A stretch of 64,000 bases of DNA from Cognataquiflexum aquatile (GTDB lineage: Bacteria > Bacteroidota > Bacteroidia > Cytophagales > Cyclobacteriaceae), in the NCBI RefSeq assembly GCF_003316845.1, contig NZ_QMIK01000001.1, positions 310,001 to 374,000 on the forward strand, written 5' to 3'. Positions 17,624 to 25,993 of the stretch are shown here, in pieces (the stretch's first letter is position 1; each line of letters starts with the position of its first letter). A program made the position numbers and the translations under genes. The notes below the pieces were generated by a model. The model did no database searches, had not been told where the DNA came from, and saw only the letters and a list, made by a program, of their open reading frames with translations.

Positions 17624-18874
17624 TCATTCCAATAGTTTTCTTCCCTCCTCCTCGGGTATTATTTCCACATCCTTTAGCTTTCTCTGAATTACCCTCGTCC
17701 TTGTCCCGACCAATTCATCCAAATCAGTATGTGCTTCAAAAATTTTCTTTTGGGCTTTGCTGATCAGGTCTCCAAATTTGGAAAATTCGGATTTGACTGC
17801 ACCCAATACTTTCCATACTTCACTGCTTCTTTCCTGAATTGCCAAAGTCCTGAAACCCATCTGAAGGCTGTTCAGCATAGCAGCCAATGTAGTCGGTCCG
17901 GTGATGATGATTTTGAAGTCTTTTTGCAGGGATTGGGCAAGATTGGGTTCACGGAGAACTTCTGCATACAGACTTTCCATCGGAAGGAAAAGCATGGCAA
18001 AATCGGTGGTAAAGGGTGGATGAAGATACTTTTGGCTTATATCCTGGGCGGCTTTCCGGATGGCTTTGAAGAGTTCGGCCCTTGCCAAATCTATGATAAG
18101 CTTGTCTCCGGTATCATAGGCATCCTGAAGCCTGTAAAAAGTCTCTTGCGGAAATTTGGCATCAATCGGAAGGTAAACCGGCCCGTCTTCCTTGCTTCCG
18201 GGCATTTTGATGGCAAACTCCACGCGCTCCGGATTCCCCTTTTTGACCGAAACATTACTTGCATACTGTTCGGGGGAAAGGATATTTTCCAAAATCCCAT
18301 GCAATTGGTATTCTCCCAACACTCCCCTGCTTTTGACATTACTCAGCACCCGCTTGAGGTCACCCACTCCGGTTGCGAGGTTCTGCATTTCCCCAAGTCC
18401 TTTTTGCACAGCCAATAGTTGATTGGTCACCAACTCGAATGATTGGCCCAATCTGGCCTCCAAGGTCTTCTGCAATTTTTCATCGACAGTTTCCCTCATT
18501 TTGTCAAGCCGCTCTTCAGTAGATGCCAACATCCTTTCCTGTTTGAAGATCAGGTCTTGGAATTTTTCTCTTTGCAGTTCATTGAATTCTTTGACATTCT
18601 CTCTGAAAATCCTTCCAAAATCCTTCAAAACCTCAGATTGTTCTTTCGAATTTGCCCGAAGAGAGTCGAACACCAATCCAAACTGACGCAGCAATCCTTC
18701 TTGTATTTCGGTTCTATTGGCTGACATCTGCTGTGCGAATTCCTGCTTTAATTGATTCAAAGCCAATTGATTGGAATCCTTGTCTGAATTTTGGGTTTGG
18801 GTTTTGATGACTAAAAAAATAATCAGTAAAAACTGACCTATAGAAAGAGAAATCAATAAGGTTTCAATGGACAT
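17624..18874 (-). CDS. rmuC: DNA recombination protein RmuC
   Basis: 416 residues. An N-terminal membrane anchor (about 3-23) is followed by a long coiled coil (about 30-175, many Glu/Gln/Lys heptads) and the RmuC nuclease-like domain (about 185-385) with GVLGEYQLHGILENIL, PIDAKFPQETFYRL and FLPMESLYAEVL. RmuC limits inversions at short inverted repeats and is predicted to be a PD-(D/E)XK-type nuclease. It overlaps the upstream hydrolase by 11 bases, so both are cotranslated. Length matches the family. Confidence 0.94.
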   Translation of the reverse strand: MSIETLLISLSIGQFLLIIFLVIKTQTQNSDKDSNQLALNQLKQEFAQQMSANRTEIQEGLLRQFGLVFDSLRANSKEQSEVLKDFGRIFRENVKEFNELQREKFQDLIFKQERMLASTEERLDKMRETVDEKLQKTLEARLGQSFELVTNQLLAVQKGLGEMQNLATGVGDLKRVLSNVKSRGVLGEYQLHGILENILSPEQYASNVSVKKGNPERVEFAIKMPGSKEDGPVYLPIDAKFPQETFYRLQDAYDTGDKLIIDLARAELFKAIRKAAQDISQKYLHPPFTTDFAMLFLPMESLYAEVLREPNLAQSLQKDFKIIITGPTTLAAMLNSLQMGFRTLAIQERSSEVWKVLGAVKSEFSKFGDLISKAQKKIFEAHTDLDELVGTRTRVIQRKLKDVEIIPEEEGRKLLE

Positions 18875-19877
18875 GGCTTAAGAATTTTGGGGTGGAAAAG
18901 TAATGCCTTTCTACCTGAATCCCCAAGAAAGACAAGTATTCCGAGACAGTCTCTGTCGGTATTTCTTCCATAGGAACATGCCCTGCATTTTCAAAAACCT
19001 TCAATTTGGAACCGGGAATGGCTTCCGCGAGCAATTCTCCGTTTTGTAAGGGAATCCAATTGTCATGTTTTCCCCACATAATCAGCACAGGCATAGTCAG
19101 CTTTTCAAAATCCACGTCGTAAGGTTTCCTTGTGGTCAACCTGTCCAAAGTAGCCTGACGGTTTCCTTCCATTCTCAAAAGTTCGTAATACCTGGTCAAC
19201 ATCTCATCTGTGATTTTGGAATGGTCATAAAAGACCTGCTTGAGGTTAAGTCCAAAAATGAATTTTGGAGTGCATTTGAGCAAAAGTTTATTGAAAATAG
19301 GATTTTGGGCTACTTTAAATATCATAGCTCCTGAGTTGTAGGATTTGCTTTGGGCGGTGTCAGTTTTAGTTTTGATCCTTGCACCGGATGAATCGATCAA
19401 GTTCAGTGTCAAAATCCTGTCAGGTTGGTCTGAAGCCATTTTTAGCGCTACTCCTCCGCCCATACTGTTGCCTGCTACATGGAATTCATCCAAACCCAAT
19501 TGATCAGCAATGCCAAAAACCAGGTTGGAATAATCTTCAATACTATATCTTTTTTGGATATCCGGACCGGTAAGACCATGACCCGGCAGGTCCATGGAGA
19601 TGGTCATGAAAAACGGGCTTAACTCATTTTCCCAAGCCTCCCAAGTATGGAGAGATGAAAAACTCCCATGGATCAAAAAGATCGGTTCTCCTTCTCCCCT
19701 GACCTTCACGTGAACGTTTACACCATCCACCATCAAGAAAACGGAGTTTTCATCGCTGTATTTTCCTATCAGTTCCTCGGGAGCAATGTCACCTCTGTAG
19801 GAGGCCAATAAAACAAGGATTACAGCCAAAACAAGGAATAAAATGACCTTAAGCAACTTGAGAATAAATCTTTTCAT
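18864..19877 (-). CDS. Membrane-anchored alpha/beta hydrolase
   Basis: 337 residues with an N-terminal membrane segment (KLLKVILFLVLAVILVLLAS). Alpha/beta hydrolase fold motifs: oxyanion loop LIHGSFSS, nucleophile elbow GNSMGGG (Ser), acid in WGKHDNW and His in NAGHVPMEE. The fold supports ester, epoxide or related hydrolysis; the substrate cannot be told. The 11-base overlap with rmuC is on the same strand. A paired function is not obvious. Confidence 0.88.
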   Translation of the reverse strand: MKRFILKLLKVILFLVLAVILVLLASYRGDIAPEELIGKYSDENSVFLMVDGVNVHVKVRGEGEPIFLIHGSFSSLHTWEAWENELSPFFMTISMDLPGHGLTGPDIQKRYSIEDYSNLVFGIADQLGLDEFHVAGNSMGGGVALKMASDQPDRILTLNLIDSSGARIKTKTDTAQSKSYNSGAMIFKVAQNPIFNKLLLKCTPKFIFGLNLKQVFYDHSKITDEMLTRYYELLRMEGNRQATLDRLTTRKPYDVDFEKLTMPVLIMWGKHDNWIPLQNGELLAEAIPGSKLKVFENAGHVPMEEIPTETVSEYLSFLGIQVERHYFSTPKFLSHVH

Positions 19878-20009
19878 GAATTTTTGCTGGGATAATCTTC
19901 AGGCAAAATATCAAAAATCAAGCTATTTATAACCCGAGAAAGCCAAATAAATGAGCCAATCTGAAAAAATCACCTTTATCCATTATATTCAAAATCCAAA
20001 ACCATCGAC

Positions 20010-21101
20010 ATGATCAGATCTTTGTTCTTATTGCTTTTCCTGGCAGGCTTTCTTTTGTCCTGTCAGCCAAAAAAGGAAACCCCCGAAATCCCCGACCCCA
20101 TACGCCTGACAGAAGCTGAAGCCAACAGACTTTCAAAACTTCCGCTGCATTGTATGCAAACCGAATATCCCAATAAACTCAATCAAACTTTGGGAAATGA
20201 ATCTGAACTGAAAGGCCCAAAAGCACTTCATCCCGCATTTTATGGCTGCTTTGACTGGCATTCAAGTATGCATGGTCATTGGATGTTGGTGAGTCTTCTG
20301 AGACAATTCCCCGACTTAGAAAATGGAGAAGAAATCAGAAGGAAATTATTGGAAAATATCAGCGCAGAAAACATTGCTGTAGAAGTCGCCTACTTTAAAG
20401 GCCCTTCTGATCCGGGTTTTTCTAGGACTTACGGTTGGGCTTGGATGCTGAAACTCGCAGAGGAAATCCATCTTTGGGATGATCCTTTGGCAAGGGAACT
20501 GGAAAAAAACCTACAGCCATTGACAGACCTCATGGTGGAAAAGTACCTTGAGTTTTTGCCAAAACTCATTTATCCCATCAGAGTTGGTGAGCATACCAAT
20601 ATTGCCTTTGGATCGTCATTGGCTTATGATTATGCCAAAACATTGAATCACGTTGGCCTGCAGGAATTGATTAAATCCAGGGCTTTGGACTGGTTTTCTA
20701 AAGATGAAAATTGCCCTTTGGTATATGAACCAAGCGGTTTTGACTTTTTGTCTCCATGCTTTCAGGAATTGGATATCATGAGGAAAGTGATGCCCAAAGA
20801 AGATTTTCGACCTTGGGTCAAACAATTTTTACCCCAATTGTCGAATACTGATTTTGCTTTGGAACCAGGAAAAGTCAGTGACCGAACAGATGGTAAATTG
20901 GTTCACCTTGACGGACTTAACTTCAGCAGGGCTTGGGTGCTGTATGGTTTGATCAAAGATTATCCTGAGGAATATGGCCACCTGATGCAGGTAGCCAACA
21001 TGCACATCAATTATTCCCTTCCTTCTATTGTCGATGACAATTATGAAGGAACGCATTGGTTGGGCAGTTATGCAATATATGCTTTGCAGCAGGCGCCATG
21101 A
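20010..21101 (+). CDS. DUF2891 lipoprotein
   Basis: 363 residues with a lipoprotein signal (LAGFLLSC, Cys18). The family core is clear: LHPAFYGCFDWHSSMHGHWM near residue 75 and the later FSRTYGWAWMLKLA and EHTNIAFGSSLAYDY. The repeated aromatic and Trp motifs suggest an (alpha/alpha) toroid, as in glycosidase-like proteins, but no activity is established for the family. The stop overlaps the ATG of the transporter gene (ATGA), so the two are translationally coupled. Confidence 0.88.
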   Translation: MIRSLFLLLFLAGFLLSCQPKKETPEIPDPIRLTEAEANRLSKLPLHCMQTEYPNKLNQTLGNESELKGPKALHPAFYGCFDWHSSMHGHWMLVSLLRQFPDLENGEEIRRKLLENISAENIAVEVAYFKGPSDPGFSRTYGWAWMLKLAEEIHLWDDPLARELEKNLQPLTDLMVEKYLEFLPKLIYPIRVGEHTNIAFGSSLAYDYAKTLNHVGLQELIKSRALDWFSKDENCPLVYEPSGFDFLSPCFQELDIMRKVMPKEDFRPWVKQFLPQLSNTDFALEPGKVSDRTDGKLVHLDGLNFSRAWVLYGLIKDYPEEYGHLMQVANMHINYSLPSIVDDNYEGTHWLGSYAIYALQQAP

Positions 21102-22312
21102 GTTGGAGGAAATACATAGGTCCCGGGCCGGTTGTTGCAGCCGCTTTCATCGGGCCGGGTACGGTTACAGTCTGCACCCTCGCCGGAGTCGACTTTGGTT
21201 TTGACCTTCTTTGGGCCATGGCCTTGTCTGTGATCGCGACAATTGTTCTTCAGGAAATGGCAGCAAGGATAGGATTGGTTACCCAAAAAGGATTGGCTTC
21301 GGTCATTTCAGAAACCCTTCAAAAAGGAATCCTCCGTTACTTCTCCATTTTCCTTGTGATGACTGCCATTGTTTTGGGGAATGCCGCTTACGAAGCCGGA
21401 AATATCAGTGGTGGGGCGTTAGGTATCGAGTTATTCGTCCAAGCTCCGGTCTTGAATTTGGGAAATTTTCAGGTAAACATTTTAAACATGCTTATCGGGT
21501 CACTCGCTTTAATTCTTTTGCTGACAGGCAGTTATAGTACTATCAGCAATTATTTGACCGGTTTGGTGATTTTGATGAGCATTGCGTTTTTGGGAACGGC
21601 AATTTGGTCCAAGCCCAACTTTCTGGAATTGCTTTCGGGCTTCCAACCCGCAATAAATCCTGAAAACATCTTTACCATAGTCGCCTTGATAGGAACGACT
21701 GTCGTGCCTTATAACTTTTTTTTGCATTCTTCCCTGATTTCCCAAAAATGGAAAACCATCCAAGATCTCAAATATATCAGGGTTGACACCCTGATTGCTG
21801 TCATTATGGGCGGATTGGTTTCTATGGCGATTATTGTTACTGCCAAAGCCGGATCTGCTACCGAAGTCAATTCAGCAGTTGATTTGGCCATTGGGTTGGA
21901 ACCTTTGATGGGCAAAATGGCCAAATACTTTATGGCTTTTGGATTGTTTGCTGCAGGAATCACCTCTGCGATCACAGCACCGTTGGCAGGTTCCTTGGTT
22001 ATTGCCGGAAGCTTTGGCTTATCCACTGACCTCAAAAGTTTTCCTATGCGGATCAGTATTGTAGGGATTTTGGGTTTGGGTTTGGTATTTTCTTCATTTG
22101 GGATCAAACCGATCCAACTGATTCTCTTTGCGCAACTGGCAAATGGCGTTTTGCTTCCCTTATTGAGTGGATACATCCTCTGGTTGGTCAATAAAAAATC
22201 TGTAATGGGAACTCACACCAACGGAGTATGGATGAATATTTTGGCCTTCGCAATCTGGCTGATCACGTTATTGCTGGGTGGTATGAGTGTTTGGAAGGTG
22301 CTAGGAGGTTGA
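21098..22312 (+). CDS. Nramp-family metal transporter, non-canonical metal site
   Basis: 404 residues from the ATG at 21098, chosen because it overlaps the upstream stop as ATGA. Eleven or so membrane segments. Family signature GPGPVVAAAFIGPGT in TM1 and TTVVPYNFFLHSSLIS in TM6. In Mn2+/Fe2+ Nramps, TM1 has DPGN and TM6 MPH; here these positions are GPGT (19-22) and VPY (203-205), so the Asp, Asn and Met ligands are all replaced. The protein is therefore a divergent Nramp whose substrate may not be Mn2+ or Fe2+. Coupling to a DUF2891 lipoprotein gives no further hint. Confidence 0.9.
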   Translation: MSWRKYIGPGPVVAAAFIGPGTVTVCTLAGVDFGFDLLWAMALSVIATIVLQEMAARIGLVTQKGLASVISETLQKGILRYFSIFLVMTAIVLGNAAYEAGNISGGALGIELFVQAPVLNLGNFQVNILNMLIGSLALILLLTGSYSTISNYLTGLVILMSIAFLGTAIWSKPNFLELLSGFQPAINPENIFTIVALIGTTVVPYNFFLHSSLISQKWKTIQDLKYIRVDTLIAVIMGGLVSMAIIVTAKAGSATEVNSAVDLAIGLEPLMGKMAKYFMAFGLFAAGITSAITAPLAGSLVIAGSFGLSTDLKSFPMRISIVGILGLGLVFSSFGIKPIQLILFAQLANGVLLPLLSGYILWLVNKKSVMGTHTNGVWMNILAFAIWLITLLLGGMSVWKVLGG

Positions 22313-22530
22313 AAGGTTGGAAAATTGAAAGATTGGAAGATTGCAAAATTTCCCCTGCAAACTGTCACTCTTTACTAAAATCTGATACTGTTAACTGAAA
22401 ACTGCGACTGACCACTGCCAACCTAGACTGGCAACTGCATTTCCACCCCAAATTCAAACGGCTTCATCACATTTTTTTGTGGTGCTTTATTTTCAGGCTT
22501 ATCCTTGTCAAAGAATCGACAACCTAAACC
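22313..22530. other. Spacer with iterated short words
   Basis: No gene. The first part iterates 8-base words (GGTTGAAA, GGTTGGAA, GATTGGAA at 22312-22344), then ACTG-containing words around 22380-22440 (ACTGAAAACTGCGACTGACC, later ACTGGCAACTG). See findings for similar spacers. Confidence 0.6.
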
Positions 22531-22683
22531 ATGAAATCAAAAACTCCCTATTTCATTTTATTGATAGCAGCCATATTATATAACATTTGGCTGATTGGAA
22601 AAGCGGAAGAAGAAAAACAAAAACTCAAAGCCACAAATGGGATTTCGGTCCCGAAAAAAAACCTACCCAATCAAAATAATTAA
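22531..22683 (+). CDS. 50-residue single-pass membrane peptide
   Basis: A short frame, ATG at 22531 to TAA at 22683. It reads KSKTPYFILLIAAILYNIW as a membrane helix, then a charged, Lys/Glu-rich tail (AEEEKQKLK) ending PNQNN. It lies 13 bases before the kinase start, in the same orientation, so it is probably part of the lytS/lytT transcript. The hydrophobic helix with a clean ATG argues for a real gene. I do not recognise a family; a small regulator of the adjacent membrane kinase is a guess. Confidence 0.55.
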   Translation: MKSKTPYFILLIAAILYNIWLIGKAEEEKQKLKATNGISVPKKNLPNQNN

Positions 22684-22696
22684 GAAAACTAATCCC

Positions 22697-24112
22697 ATGA
22701 AAGAAAAACCTCTACCCTTTAGACAAATAGAATGGTGGGTTATGACAATATTGTTTGTCACCATTATTTTAGCAAACATTTTCCAAACCAACTTCTACTA
22801 TTTTGAACCGAATGGACCGGAACTTACAAGGTATTTTGCCAAAATCCTGATACCTGTAATACTTTTCCTTTCCTTCTTCCTGCACCATCAGATCTTGATT
22901 CCGGGCAAAGAAACCAGAAAACGGAAATCGGTCTACTACCTTTACTCTTTCTTAATCCTTTTGATGTCCTTCCTTTTTGTGGGCGGATTTTCAATGATGG
23001 GCGACCTTGCCCAAAACTTCGCTGCACCCTATTATTTCAGTTCGGTGGGTCTATATATTGGATACATTTTGCTGTGTGACGTGATTGAACAGATTTTTCC
23101 TGCAGGAGAAACGAAGGACTTCAAGCCCTATAACATTGTGCGGATGGTGACGATTTTTGCTTTTGCGATGTTGTTTCTGTTTGGCATGCAGGAAATCATC
23201 GAGGGCTGGATTCCGCTTAGCTACACCATTGCGATCCCTGTGATGCTTGGCATTGTGCTCTATAATTACTTCTTCATATACCGAAACAGAAAGAAAGAAA
23301 GGAACAAGCTTGCCAATTCTCTATTTGTTTTGTTGATTTTGGCCTTGGGATTATTCTTTTTCATCTTAGCGATTGAAAACCGGAATATAGGCATTTTGAT
23401 CATCGGTCTTGCGGTGGTAATATTTGTAGCCGGCCTGCTTATCCCCTTTTCCAACCTGCTCTTCAAAAAATATGACCACCTTTTAGGTCAGATAAATACG
23501 CTTAGCTACAGGGTTGACGAAGGTTCAGCCAAACTCTCCTTACTCAGGATGCAGATCAATCCCCATTTCCTATTTAATATCCTGAACACACTTTATGGAA
23601 CAGCCTTGCAGGAAAACGCAGAAAGGACTTCTGAGGGAATCCAAAAGCTCGGAGACATGATGCGCTTTATGCTTCATGAAAACAGCTTGGACAAAATCCC
23701 GCTTGCAAAAGAAAAGGAATACCTGATCAATTATGTTGATTTGCAGGTATTACGCATCAAATCCCATGACAATGTGGACATTGATTTTAGGCATAATCCT
23801 GAAAACTGTACAGGGGATATCGCGCCGATGTTACTTATCCCTTTTGTGGAAAATGCATTTAAGCACGGAATCAGTTTCCAAAAGAAATCATGGGTCAAAA
23901 TCAGCCTGCGTTGTACGGATGGAACCATCCATTTGGACGTCAACAACAGTATCCACCGTAGCCATGAAGATGACCCTGAATCCAAGTCGAACGGTATAGG
24001 CTTAGACAATGTCAAACAGCGTCTCCAACTCCTGTATCCGGGGAAACATGAACTTGTCATTCGGGAAAACGAAGTGGAATATTTTGTACATTTAACCATA
24101 AAACGCTCCTGA
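22697..24112 (+). CDS. LytS-type sensor histidine kinase
   Basis: 471 residues from the ATG at 22697; an upstream in-frame TTG would overlap the small membrane peptide gene. About eight hydrophobic segments (30-260) are followed by a His_kinase domain with the phosphoacceptor His290 in INPHFLFNILNTLYG, and HATPase motifs (LLIPFVENAFKHG, GIGLDNVKQRL). This family signals to LytTR regulators. The stop is one base before the next gene's ATG, so the pair is cotranslated. Confidence 0.93.
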   Translation: MKEKPLPFRQIEWWVMTILFVTIILANIFQTNFYYFEPNGPELTRYFAKILIPVILFLSFFLHHQILIPGKETRKRKSVYYLYSFLILLMSFLFVGGFSMMGDLAQNFAAPYYFSSVGLYIGYILLCDVIEQIFPAGETKDFKPYNIVRMVTIFAFAMLFLFGMQEIIEGWIPLSYTIAIPVMLGIVLYNYFFIYRNRKKERNKLANSLFVLLILALGLFFFILAIENRNIGILIIGLAVVIFVAGLLIPFSNLLFKKYDHLLGQINTLSYRVDEGSAKLSLLRMQINPHFLFNILNTLYGTALQENAERTSEGIQKLGDMMRFMLHENSLDKIPLAKEKEYLINYVDLQVLRIKSHDNVDIDFRHNPENCTGDIAPMLLIPFVENAFKHGISFQKKSWVKISLRCTDGTIHLDVNNSIHRSHEDDPESKSNGIGLDNVKQRLQLLYPGKHELVIRENEVEYFVHLTIKRS

Positions 24113-24113
24113 T

Positions 24114-24788
24114 ATGCTTCATGCTATAGCCATAGACGATGAACCGATGGCCCTCGAGGTAATCAAAGCCCATGCAGCCAAAGTGCCTTTCTTGGATTTG
24201 CGCAAGGTATTCACAGATGCAATCCTTGCCTTGGATTATATCAGAAGCGAGCAAGTGGATCTGATTTTCCTTGATATCAAAATGCCGGATATCTCTGGGC
24301 TGGAACTCGCCGCTTTGATTCCGAAAGACACCATGGTCATTTTCACTACAGCTTACTCAGAGCACGCTGTGATCAGTTTCGAATTGGATGCGAAGGATTA
24401 CCTGCTCAAACCTTTCAACCTCGGGAGGTTTTTAAAAGCCTGCCAAAAAGCACAGGAATGGCATGAACTGAAAAAAGGAAATGCCGCGGGGACCATGTTT
24501 GTCAAAACAGGATATGAGCAGATAAAGGTCAATTTCGACGAATTACTCTTTTGTGAAGCAAATGGCAACTATGTGAATTTCCAACTCCCAAAAGATAAGA
24601 TCCTCAGTAGAATGACCCTGGCAGAAGTCGAAAAAATCCTGCCTTCCAATTTTGTCAAATCCCACCGTTCTTTTTTGGTGAACATCCAACATGTTCAAAA
24701 AATCGAAAGGCACCAATTGACTGTAGGTGATAAGCTCGTCCCTATCAGTGTCAGTTACCAAGAAGGATTGATGGATAGGTTGAAGTAG
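24114..24788 (+). CDS. LytTR-family response regulator
   Basis: 224 residues. Receiver domain with Asp8/Asp9 and the phosphoacceptor Asp54 (DLIFLDIKMPD), Thr in FTTAYSEHA and Lys in DYLLKPF. The C-terminal LytTR DNA-binding domain has FCEANGNYVNFQL and FVKSHRSFLVN, the conserved core that contacts DNA. Cognate partner of the kinase upstream. Its target genes cannot be named from sequence alone. Confidence 0.94.
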   Translation: MLHAIAIDDEPMALEVIKAHAAKVPFLDLRKVFTDAILALDYIRSEQVDLIFLDIKMPDISGLELAALIPKDTMVIFTTAYSEHAVISFELDAKDYLLKPFNLGRFLKACQKAQEWHELKKGNAAGTMFVKTGYEQIKVNFDELLFCEANGNYVNFQLPKDKILSRMTLAEVEKILPSNFVKSHRSFLVNIQHVQKIERHQLTVGDKLVPISVSYQEGLMDRLK

Positions 24789-25063
24789 GTGGGAAGATGG
24801 GAAGTTGGGAAGAAAAAGACCGATGACCGATGACCGATGTTTGGGATGAGAGAAAGAATAAAAAGCATTTGATATTTGAAGGTATTGTTGGAAGAATGGC
24901 AAGAAAACAGAAAACCTATCCTTGTCACTTCGACCAGAGGGAGAAGTCTTTTAAATATGAGAAGTTGGAATTAGGAGTAATGAAGTCGTAAAAAAAAGTC
25001 GGATGACAGATGACCGATGCTGTGGATTTTCATCGGTCATCGATCATCGGTCATCCGACACTT
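24789..25063. other. Spacer of iterated words (GGGAAG, GACCGAT)
   Basis: Between convergent genes. It holds GGGAAGxT iterations (about 24790-24812), three tandem GACCGAT units (24818-24839, period 7), and at its end the hairpin listed separately. No coding frame is supported. Confidence 0.6.
24991..25060 (-). terminator. Terminator built from GATGACCGATG words
   Basis: GTCGGATGAC (24998-25007) pairs with GTCATCCGAC (25050-25059), and inside it GATGACCGATG (25009-25019) pairs with CATCGGTCATC (25031-25041). For the minus strand this is a long imperfect hairpin ending in seven U (24991-24997), right behind the stop of the DUF1080 gene. Confidence 0.75.
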
Positions 25064-25822
25064 TTACAACTTCCTCACCCATATATTCCTGTAGCTAACC
25101 AAATCTCCATGATCCTGGAGTTCAAGCGGCATTTCAGTAGCATGGGCTTTGTAATTAGGAATTCCGATATATTCTGTTGGACCTTTGATTTCTACATTAT
25201 TCTGTACCAAAATCCCGTTGTGAAGCACAGTCACTCGTGCAGGAGAGACCAACATGCCATCCGCATTAAACTTTGGAGCGGTAAAAATTACATCATAACT
25301 GTTCCATTCTCCCGGCGCTTTCATCGCATTGACCAAAGGAGGATGTTGCTTGTATATACTTCCTGCCTGACCGTTGGAATAGGTTCTGCTTTCATATGAA
25401 TCCAAAACCTGCAATTCATACAAAGACATCAAGAAGATTCCGGAATTTCCTCTACCCTGACCTTCACCTTTGATTACAGTAGGTGCCGACCATTCGATAT
25501 GAAGCTGCATGTCACCAAAACCTTGCTTGGTTTTAATTGCACCTGTTCTGGGAGTTACTATAAATGCACCGTTTTCGACTTTCCATTGTGGGACACTTCC
25601 ATCCTTTGAACTGACAAAGTTATCAAGGCTCTTGCCATCAAAAATGACAATCGCATCAGAAGGTGCTTGACCCATTTGGGCAGCAGCCGTCACTTTTCTC
25701 GGAACAGGTTCCCAAAATTCAGTGGCTTCTGGTGGAAGTTTGATGTCTTTTTGTTGGGCAAAAAGAGGCATTGAAGCCATCAGGGCAATCATTGTCAGAG
25801 AGGCTTGGAAAAGCTTTTTCAT
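25064..25822 (-). CDS. DUF1080 (3-keto-disaccharide hydrolase-like) secreted protein
   Basis: 252 residues with a signal peptide (SLTMIALMASMPLFAQ). The DUF1080 fold, a jelly roll related to concanavalin-like glycosidases, is seen in DAIVIFDGKSLDNFVS, WKVENGAFIV, GFGDMQLHIEW, GNSGIFLMSLYELQVLDS and GEWNSYDVIFTAP. Some relatives act on 3-keto-glycosides; others bind sugars. It is monocistronic in the visible region, so no pathway partner is evident. Confidence 0.9.
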   Translation of the reverse strand: MKKLFQASLTMIALMASMPLFAQQKDIKLPPEATEFWEPVPRKVTAAAQMGQAPSDAIVIFDGKSLDNFVSSKDGSVPQWKVENGAFIVTPRTGAIKTKQGFGDMQLHIEWSAPTVIKGEGQGRGNSGIFLMSLYELQVLDSYESRTYSNGQAGSIYKQHPPLVNAMKAPGEWNSYDVIFTAPKFNADGMLVSPARVTVLHNGILVQNNVEIKGPTEYIGIPNYKAHATEMPLELQDHGDLVSYRNIWVRKL

Positions 25823-25993
25823 AGGTTATTTGGTTTAATTGTTGTTTTTGATTTCAGGAATCCAAGAATGGATTCAATTTTGAATTTCTTTCAAGTTCCA
25901 AATTAAGCCAATTCGCAAGCTTTCAAAAGCCGTTGATGGATTTTTGGTTTGGCTTGTGCTAGCTTACAGGTAATTTCCTCCAAATTTAAACCT

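Noticed and set aside
17518-17763. A plus-strand frame across the 3' end of rmuC
   Set aside because: It overlaps the conserved end of rmuC on the other strand, has no signal peptide or motif, and is shorter than its shadow partner.
24818-24839. GACCGAT tandem units considered as a CRISPR-like array
   Set aside because: Period 7 with no spacers; repeat units are far too short and there is no cas gene.
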